Of a DNA stretch of 64,000 bases, positions 26,228-64,000 are shown piece by piece. A model generated the notes under the pieces. It saw nothing but the letters and a program-made list of their open reading frames with translations, was not told the origin of the DNA and did not search any database. Origin of the DNA: Strix aluco (Eukaryota; Chordata; Aves; Strigiformes; Strigidae); NCBI RefSeq assembly GCF_031877795.1, contig NC_133948.1, forward strand, positions 10,028,948 to 10,092,947, in the 5' to 3' direction. Position 1 is the stretch's first letter. Every line of letters begins with the position of its first letter. The translations under genes were made by a program, and so were the position numbers.

Positions 26228-28644
26228 TGATTTTTCTTTGCATTTGTTTTTACAAGATTCAGATGCCAAAAACAAAACAGAACATTAAGTTACCTGATTT
26301 AAAAAAGAAAATCACATACGTTTACAACATCAAAAGAATAAGACGAAATATAAACCTTTGCTACTTACAATTGATCTATACAGATTAACCAAATCACAAA
26401 TCTGTCACAATATAAACGTTTAATTGTTACAATGAATAAGAACATACAGAAAATGACTTATTTTTTTTTATAAAATCTTCCTTTGCTTTTTTGTTTTAAA
26501 CTTACCATTAACTAAATTAGCTATGCAGGACTTGTGGGGTACATGACTAAGAAGGCACCAACAGTACAAAGCAAAGACAAAGCAGTTTGAGTATTTTAAG
26601 AGTGCTCTACACTGATACAACACAAGAAAAGGCAACAATAGTAAGTAAACCAGCTGCAACCTTTAGAAATTTGTTCTAGATTTACAAAGGTAGTCCAACT
26701 TTTACATTTCCTCCAATGTTTCACTTAGTTTGATCACAGCACATGCTACAAAAACCACTGTAAGCTTCACTTTACTAATGTGCACTTTTCCACTAATTTA
26801 GTGTCTTGATTTCAATTGTTAACTAAACCATTTTGAACCACAAATGTATTTAAAACTTAGTAAAAGGATTGTTTGGACTTTTTTGTTTAAACCACTGCAT
26901 TTACAAAAATATTTCCCCTAAAATCTGGGATTACTTGAAGACATTGCTGTACAAATATAAAAGTACTATGCAAGGGACCAGATTCATGAGTATACGGTGT
27001 GTATGTATAAACCTATATTTATACCATATCACTGTGCTGTAACAACACAATAAATTTATCAATAACCAAGGACTATATAAACTACACTAACATAAGCAAA
27101 TATATATTAATAAAGTTTAAATCTATAGTACAGTTGCTCAGCAAACAACTTCGACATGGTATAAATATATCGTAGCATATTACAGTGGGCAGCAACAACA
27201 GGTTTTTCTTTTCTCGTTCTGTAAGGAAAACCACGCTCAACTCCTTGGGTTTCATTTGGCCACTGCTGAGTTATGTCATCACTGCTACTCCTGAAAGCTC
27301 ATAGTGCACCACACCGCTCAGCCCATGTAGTGTGTTGTACACTTCAGATCTGATATAACGTGTGATATTGATGAGGAAGAGTCTGGCGACAGTCAGGACA
27401 GCAGAGCAAGATGCTCATTTGCCAAAGCATCCAAGAGAATTTTATGTTTGCATATTTTTCTTCAGCTGAAGGTTGGAATGTTTTTGACAGTGAACTGTTT
27501 ACATTCCTTATTCCCAAAACATCTTTACCATGAAATATGCATGTTACTTCGATTAAGAGTTGCTGTTCTCCGCTCTAAAATATAAAAACTACATAAAGAA
27601 AAACAACCCAATGTAAAATGATGAAATAACTGACCTAACACAGTGTTGTTATAGGCACCTTCTTTTAAACTATTTTCAAAGTCTGACAAAAAAAAAAATA
27701 TCATGATTCTGCATTTGACGCATCAACAAATTCAACCCAACAACGTTTCCTGAATTCAGTAAAAGATTGATGAATGTAGTTACTGATACTGATGGATGCC
27801 AATTGGATTCAGCAAGAATAGCTAAGGAAGAAAACCCAAAAGCACCAGATGTTAGGTAAAGCAAACCCTCGGCTTCTCACGTGGAGAGACAGAATGTAAG
27901 TCCACACCTCCCCAAAAATCCAAATGAAAGGAAGTATTAAAAAAAGAATTGGGAAAGAGAAGGGTGAAGTAAGCTGCCGAAGTTCTTCCTTAATAAATTA
28001 AAACTGAGGTGTTACAGACTAATTTCAGTAACAGTCATCTTTCCAACCATGCCAAAAATGATTCCCGTAGTAATGATAATCGTACAAGTAGCAGAGATTC
28101 TAGAAATATTTCAACTTTTCAAAACTGAGCGAGAAAAGCATTTTGGTAAAGATGTGTAGAAACGTCAAGAGAAATTTCTACACTAGTATCAACAGTCAAG
28201 TGCGTATTTCTATAGAAATGTTTTTAGCATAGGTTCCATACCACAATTCAATGATCACTTGTGCAGTGTCCTGACAATGCTCCTAATATGTTCCCCGCAA
28301 CAGAGATCTATGTACCACAGGAACTTCCTAATAGAAAATGCCCTTTAATGATGAACCCTTGCTTATTAAAAATTAGTTTTGGCAGACTAACACTTAAACT
28401 ATAGGAAAAAGAAAATTTTGAAATGGAATCTTGTAAGCACCCTTATCTATTGAAGTCTAAGTTAATGGCTTTCTAGATTTCTTTGAAGAGCAGACTAAAT
28501 GGTATGAGGAAGCCTGGAGTTATTAACCAGCAAGCATCCTTATATACTACAGTAGCAATTGAACCTGATTTCCATTCAAACACATTACCCAAGAGGAAAT
28601 CAAAAACTAATTCTTAATGTTAATGTGAAGATATAAGATTTAAA

Positions 28645-28650
28645 TTTATT
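28645..28650 (-). terminator. Candidate proximal polyadenylation signal AATAAA in the MAPK1 3' UTR
   Basis: Plus-strand TTTATT reads AATAAA on the minus strand, in a context (GAAATAAAT, then ATCTTCACATT) that matches a block of the human 3' UTR containing the same hexamer. Use would give a 3' UTR of about 1.7 kb from exon 9, a short alternative to the roughly 4.1-kb form. Confidence 0.5.
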
Positions 28651-30482
28651 TCCAGGAATTACAAGTGCATTTTGTTCATATTAGCAAGCAGTCTTTATAC
28701 AATCCATTCTTCACTGCTGCCAAAATAAAATGAGAAAAAGACAGCAGAGATATGAAAAGCTAAAAATAGAACTATTTTTCCTAAGTTATTTGTTGAATAG
28801 CATTTCAGTTGAACACAACTCAGAGGTAACAATAGATTATTTTTTTTCTCAATCATAGGCATGTGGCACTTAGACAATCATCTTTGCACAGAAAGCTTTA
28901 ACAGTCATGCGAGGGCACAGTAATTATTTTAAACAAGGCAAATTTCTCACCACAGAGAGCAGTGGGGAAAGAAAAGGAGGCACTGCACTGGAACATAACA
29001 CCTAGTAAACTCCACATTATACAATTTCAGTAACAAATACTTGAAAAGATCATTAAAAGGTATACAATTTTAAACATTATTTAGTGCTAGCTTTGTTTGG
29101 TTGTCCTAACTCAGCATTATCAGAAAAGTTTGATAGTACTTGACAACAGAACAGTACTTCATGTCACGAGCTCATGGAGGCTTGATTACAAATCACCATA
29201 GTGTAGGTTGCAAGAAATGAACTTGAGATGCTGACATGCTGTAGGAGCAAAAGTAAAATCAAACTTTCTCATTTAAAGATGCAGTGTTCCTCTCTGCAAG
29301 AATTCTGAATGTCAGTGATTAGATTCAAACGCAAAAACTATCAATCCTCACTTGAAGCATTTCATTGGTATGCAGGATGTAGACTGAGTTTATTAACATC
29401 ATATTTTGGTTTCTCGCTTGCCACCACATATGGGTGCCTTCCACAGAGAAAAGCATTCACCATTAGGTCATCATGCCATTATGTTCTTTGTTAATCTTCC
29501 ACCACACGGTGAGCAAATATAAGTTGGCGAGCTGCCACTCACTCTCTTTGCACAACTCTTATAAACACTATTACATGGTATGAACTTTGGAAGTACTATG
29601 CCTCCAACATGGTTAAACTTTAAATGATCTCTTTTAGAAAAGGCAGGGAGAAAAAGGTACAAATTTTGTCAATACATGGAAAAAATGTTTCTTGGATGAA
29701 GTCAATTAAGTTGGGTTCCTATGTGGCTCTTACGCTGTATAGAATACCTGTATGTACAGCACAGGACACCCAAACAAGTGCATAAGCAAGATTAACATGA
29801 ACACGACTTATGCTGTAATCCATAGCATAATGGTATAAATTCCATTGGATGCTAACCATTTCTATTTAAAAAGGAAGTGCAAAAAAAATCTGGGATGTCA
29901 CTGACTTAAAGTGCCCTGAATAGTAGCTTTTCTAAAAAAAAAAATGCCAGCGACTTCAGTAAAGTCAGAAAAATATAGTTCATGGTGTAAACGTCTTACA
30001 GGTTAATGAATTATCTTCTTGGATATTGATCCAGGAGTGAAAGGAACCACTGCATCTTTCAAACCAGAAAGCAAGCAGTTAAAATACGGCCAGCAGTAGG
30101 TGCACTTACAGTACAGTACTGCAACAGGTCAACAATGGGCATTACGCATAGGAGTGTCAATTACAATTCTTCAGGCTTAAAAGATTCATTGAAAGCATGA
30201 AAAGCCAAAACTACCAGGAACTGCCCTCCTGAATGGCTCAAAGGAGTTAGTGGATAAGCTGAGAGAGGCCACAAGACATGACCAACAATAAAGAACTGGG
30301 AAGAGGAACAGCAACGTTTGAGCATGCCCAGTCCTTTAAGTCCTTGTCCTACAAAAAAGAGCAGAGACATATTTCAGTGAAGGAAGTTTTAACATTGCCT
30401 TTTAAAACAAGTGTACTTTCCTACTTCTATGCTTTATGTACACTATGTTTACCATGAGTCAGAGACAGCTGTATCAATATGT

Positions 30483-30584
30483 AAAAAAAGTCAGAGACAG
30501 CGGATATCAGTACATTACATTTTAAAAGAAAATTTTAAGTTTTCAAAAGATTAGGAAGATTAATCATAACTAATGAATCAAGTA
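30483..30584 (+). repeat. Copy A of an intron-8 direct repeat
   Basis: About 100 bp starting AAAAAAAGTC and running through GATATCAGTA, TTACATTTTAAA and AAAAGATTAGGAAGATTAAT to CATAACTAAT. It matches copy B 1.55 kb away in the same orientation, with roughly 15% differences by eye. Just left of it (from about 30456) GTCAGAGACAGC occurs once more, so the left end of copy A also has a partial tandem unit of about 33 bp. Confidence 0.75.
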
Positions 30585-32030
30585 AATTATTTGGTTGTCT
30601 AAAGGATCTGTTATTTTCACATTGCTTCTCAATTCCAAAAACTACGGTCAAGGGGAAAGTTTTCAATCTCAAGAAATAACACACTGAGAAGAACTGCTGA
30701 TAAAGAACGGGGGGGTGCGTAGGGGGAGCAGAAATGCACAGGAAGAGACTGTTGCTGTCCCTTTTAAGGCAACTCCTGGGGACTGGCCCTCACTAGGATG
30801 TCAACTACTTATGTTTGCACGGTTGTGATGAGGAATAGCTAATAATTCTAACCACAAATGACTAGGACAAGTTACCAGCATATCATTATCAAGCAAAGTA
30901 CCATATTTAAATTTCAGTATCATGTTGGCCAAATCAACTCTTCATAGTAGCATTTAAAGGTAACATTTTTAGCAAACCAGAGATGTCCGATAGCACTGGA
31001 TCACTGATATCGTTATCCCTAATCCCTTTATCCCTTAATCTCCAATACAACCTAGGTAAGCGTGGTCTGGGCAAAGAGGCAAGCAGGAGAGATCATAAAC
31101 CACAATTTACCACAATGCTAACTACTTGCTCTCCCTTCCTTGATACTACAGCCTACTAGTAACAGGTTTCATCTTAATCCTAAAAATTTATGTCATTTTC
31201 TTCCAGAAAGTGTACATGTACTGCTAGTGCCTCTTGTACAGAATTAGCTTTAAAAAACACAGGTGGGAAATAAGCACCACGCGTGCTGTTGTGTCCCAGG
31301 TCTAATTCTACTGGCAATGCCCAGCTAAGAAGAGTCAGACGTGTGAACCTCAGATTTACCTAACTTGTAATTATTAAAATAGTTTCAAATGTTAGCTAGT
31401 AAGCTTAAATAAACAAAATACAGTATTTCTAAAGATGAAGATTACTTCATCGGTGAGCTTCTATACATTTGAATATTCAAGCCACTGGCAACAGAAGTCA
31501 TCCCATTTAAGTAAAAACTGTATTTTTATAAGTTTCCTCTGCTTTTTTTCTTTCTTTCCCATGAATTCATCGTTAAATAAAAAACTGGAGGTATATGCAA
31601 TGCAGAAACTGAAATCCCATTTTTAGTGCAGAAGAATTTTTGCTTTTAGCAAAGCAACAAAGCTTCCACACACTGCTATCAGAGCCATGGATTTCTTGCA
31701 GTGGGGAAGTTCACTGGTTCAAAACCTAACCTTTCTGCTGGAACTGCCAACAGAAAATGGTGATTGTAGAACACTGCTGTTGAAGAACAGAACAGAAACT
31801 ACCTTAAAGACCATAGAATAGGCACTCTAGCTTAGGCTGTCGTCTTTGGCTTGTTTTTCTTTTCCAGTCACGAAACTTTGATACTTTAAACTATTAGTAT
31901 CACAGAAGTTTCACAAGTATTACAAAAATTATTCAGGTCAGTATTTGACCAATTTTGTTTGAAACTACTGAGACTTGTAAGCCTTGTGGTATATGAAGAT
32001 CAGTTAAAGTTCATGGATTTTTTTAAAAAA

Positions 32031-32133
32031 AAAAAAAGTCAAGAGACAGTAGATATCAGTATGTTACATTTTAAATTAAAATTTAAAATCTTCAAAAGAT
32101 TAGGAAGATTAATCATAACTAATTTATTAATAT
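32031..32133 (+). repeat. Copy B of the intron-8 direct repeat
   Basis: Counterpart of the sequence at about 30483-30584, sharing GATATCAGTA, GTTACATTTTAAA and the block TCAAAAGATTAGGAAGATTA followed by ATCATAACTAAT. It is preceded by an A-run, which could suggest retrotransposition of a short unit, or a local duplication. No known repeat family is recognised. Confidence 0.75.
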
Positions 32134-32689
32134 TTAGATACCTATTCTTATTTACTCATACTATTTCAGAGGTACTTAAAACTGAAGTTAAATCATACTG
32201 AAGCTTCATGGGTTTTTTTTTCCCTTTAAAATAATTTACGAGATTTTTCCTCTGTATATTACATTTAAGGAAGAATTTTTTTAAAAAAGCATTTGAAGCC
32301 ATATGACAGAATAGTCTGTAAATATATGAAGAACACTGCCCCCTTAAAATATTTTTGAATAAAATTTGCATTTCAAAGTGTTACCATAGTTTTTATTCTG
32401 AGAAGCACTATTTAAATGTAATTCTTATTCCTTAAATGTAACCTAAAAACTAGGCAAACATCTCAGGCAATTGTGTGGATTCCCTGTAGACACTTCAATG
32501 TTGTAAGCAAAACTAAACCTTTTCTTCAACAACAGAACAGGACTGAGGTCAAATGAATAAGCATAAAGCTATCTTTTAGCAGCTAGTTACCCTGTCAATA
32601 GAAAAGGGAAGTTCTACATTTCATTAGTGGTAACAAAGTTCCAAAATTCTTCCCCCTGCCCAAGTTGTTTCATATTGCTGTGACTTTAC

Positions 32690-32700
32690 CTATGCACAAT
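32690..32700 (-). other. MAPK1: MAPK1 exon 8, short 3' UTR part before the 3' UTR intron
   Basis: Eleven bases between the stop codon and the predicted donor (ATTGTGCATAG then GTAAAG). In human the equivalent stretch is 9 nt, as I recall it. This supports a conserved splice event immediately after the stop. Confidence 0.8.
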
Positions 32701-63552
<30,852 letters not shown>

Positions 63553-63586
63553 GTTGTCCGTGCCGGGAACCGCGGTGACTGCGTGC

Positions 63587-63665
63587 GGGGGGGGGGGGGA
63601 GGGGGGGGGGGCGGAGGAGGCGGGGGGGGGAGGAGGAGGAAGGAGGAGGACGAGGAGAAGGATGC
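63587..63665 (+). repeat. G-run and GGA-rich low-complexity tract upstream of the MAPK1 ATG
   Basis: Long uninterrupted G-runs, then GGAGGA repeats on the plus strand, starting about 35 bp upstream of the MAPK1 ATG. The transcript sense is C/T-rich (pyrimidine). If within the 5' UTR it forms a polypyrimidine leader; at the DNA level it is a strong G-quadruplex/i-motif candidate. Confidence 0.7.
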
Positions 63666-63910
63666 GGGAGGAAGGAAAAGAGGCGTCGCCCGCTCCGCCG
63701 CGCTCCCGAGCACCGGCCGCTGCCGCCGGCTCCGAGGCCCCGTCAGCGCCGTCCCCGCCGCGGCCGCTGTGAGGAGACGCCGCCGGCCGCGCGCGCGCGC
63801 ATCGACCCGGGCCGGGGGGGAGGGGAGGAGGGGTGGGGGCTCGCGCGGAGGGAGCGGCGGGGGGCGGGGCCGGGCGGGGCCGGGGGCGGGTCCTGGGCGG
63901 GGCCGGGGAC

Positions 63911-63923
63911 TGCGGTAACCGCA
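63911..63923. promoter_or_regulatory. Palindromic RUNX-type site in the MAPK1 promoter
   Basis: TGCGGTAACCGCA is a 13-bp inverted repeat around a central A. Each arm reads TGCGGT, matching the RUNX core TGYGGT. It sits about 360 bp upstream of the ATG among GC boxes. Binding is inferred from motif only. Confidence 0.4.
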
Positions 63924-63953
63924 GCCGCTGGGGAGGGGGCGCGGCGGGCGAGT

Positions 63954-63959
63954 CACGTG
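63954..63959. promoter_or_regulatory. E-box CACGTG, CLEAR-like context
   Basis: GTCACGTGGT carries the palindromic E-box CACGTG bound by USF, MYC/MAX and MiT/TFE factors. The flanks match the CLEAR consensus GTCACGTGAC at 8 of 10 positions. It lies next to a GC box, which is typical of CpG-island promoters. Confidence 0.45.
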
Positions 63960-64000
63960 GTGGGCGGGGTGGCTCTGCGGGCGCGCGGCCGCCCGGCGCC

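Larger units (their letters stand above)
26195..30348 (-). other. MAPK1: MAPK1 terminal exon 9: long 3' UTR
   Basis: Non-coding terminal exon of about 4.1 kb. The acceptor is TTTTTTGTAG and the exon starts GACAAGGACTTAAAGGACTGG, close to the start of the human exon 9. Blocks similar to the human MAPK1 3' UTR as I remember it occur along it: the segment around 29,100-29,290 on either side of GCATGTCAGCATCTC, the block around 28,840-28,970 containing CCCTCGCATGACTG, and the distal block around 26,200-26,400 with GTGATTTGGTTAATCTG and CATTAAATTGTGTCCCTG. The 3' end is not certain. I placed it just past an ATTAAA at 26227-26222; human similarity and the true end may go somewhat further left. The exon is AT-rich with no long reading frame. 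Confidence 0.8.
30349..32689 (-). other. MAPK1: MAPK1 intron 8 (intron within the 3' UTR)
   Basis: 2.3-kb intron with donor GTAAAG and acceptor GTAG. AT-rich with no reading frame of note. It contains two diverged direct copies of a roughly 100-bp sequence (about 30483-30584 and 32031-32133), listed separately. Confidence 0.8.

Noticed and set aside
31008-31042. TATCCCTAATCCCTTTATCCCTT-like degenerate tandem in intron 8 resembling part of a homing-endonuclease site
   Set aside because: Only a short half-match in a CCCT(T/A)AT-rich patch; chance resemblance.

Overview
This window is vertebrate nuclear DNA, most likely from a bird. Its only protein-coding gene in view is MAPK1 (ERK2), read on the minus strand. 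All eight coding exons are present. Their GT/AG junctions, phases and lengths (143, 183, 190, 117, 115, 132, 110 and 117 bp) join into a 368-residue kinase that is nearly identical to mammalian ERK2 outside its N-terminus. The bird assignment rests on a chicken-repeat-1 (CR1) LINE 3' end in intron 1, a compact gene (about 37 kb, against about 108 kb in human), and residues I recall from chicken ERK2. The species cannot be fixed from what I can see.

Layout from left to right. Positions 1-2,590 are AT-rich and hold no recognisable exon. Positions 2,590-4,870 form a large CpG island with a full CRE, CCAAT boxes, GC boxes and a palindromic MEF2-type site. By conserved gene order in amniotes (YPEL1 lies downstream of MAPK1 on the same strand) this is probably the YPEL1 promoter with a non-coding first exon. 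No YPEL1 coding exon is in the window, so this is inference. Positions about 5,050-26,190 are intergenic, with no convincing gene. They contain a 97-bp long-stem hairpin, CTCF-like motifs and low-complexity runs. Positions about 26,195-30,348 are the long 3' UTR exon of MAPK1. Positions 30,349-63,409 hold the MAPK1 introns and coding exons 2-8, with one CR1 insertion, one older antisense CR1-like fragment, and a roughly 100-bp duplication in the 3' UTR intron. Positions 63,100-64,000 are the MAPK1 CpG-island promoter and exon 1.

ERK2 is the terminal kinase of the RAS-RAF-MEK-ERK cascade. The other elements in the window are plausible regulatory DNA. I found no operon, CRISPR array, tRNA, rRNA, prophage or new multi-gene system. 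The most interesting unexplained signals are the hairpin at 6,506-6,602, the intron-8 duplication, and the symmetrical transcription-factor sites in the two CpG islands. All comparisons with human or chicken are from memory, not from alignment runs.
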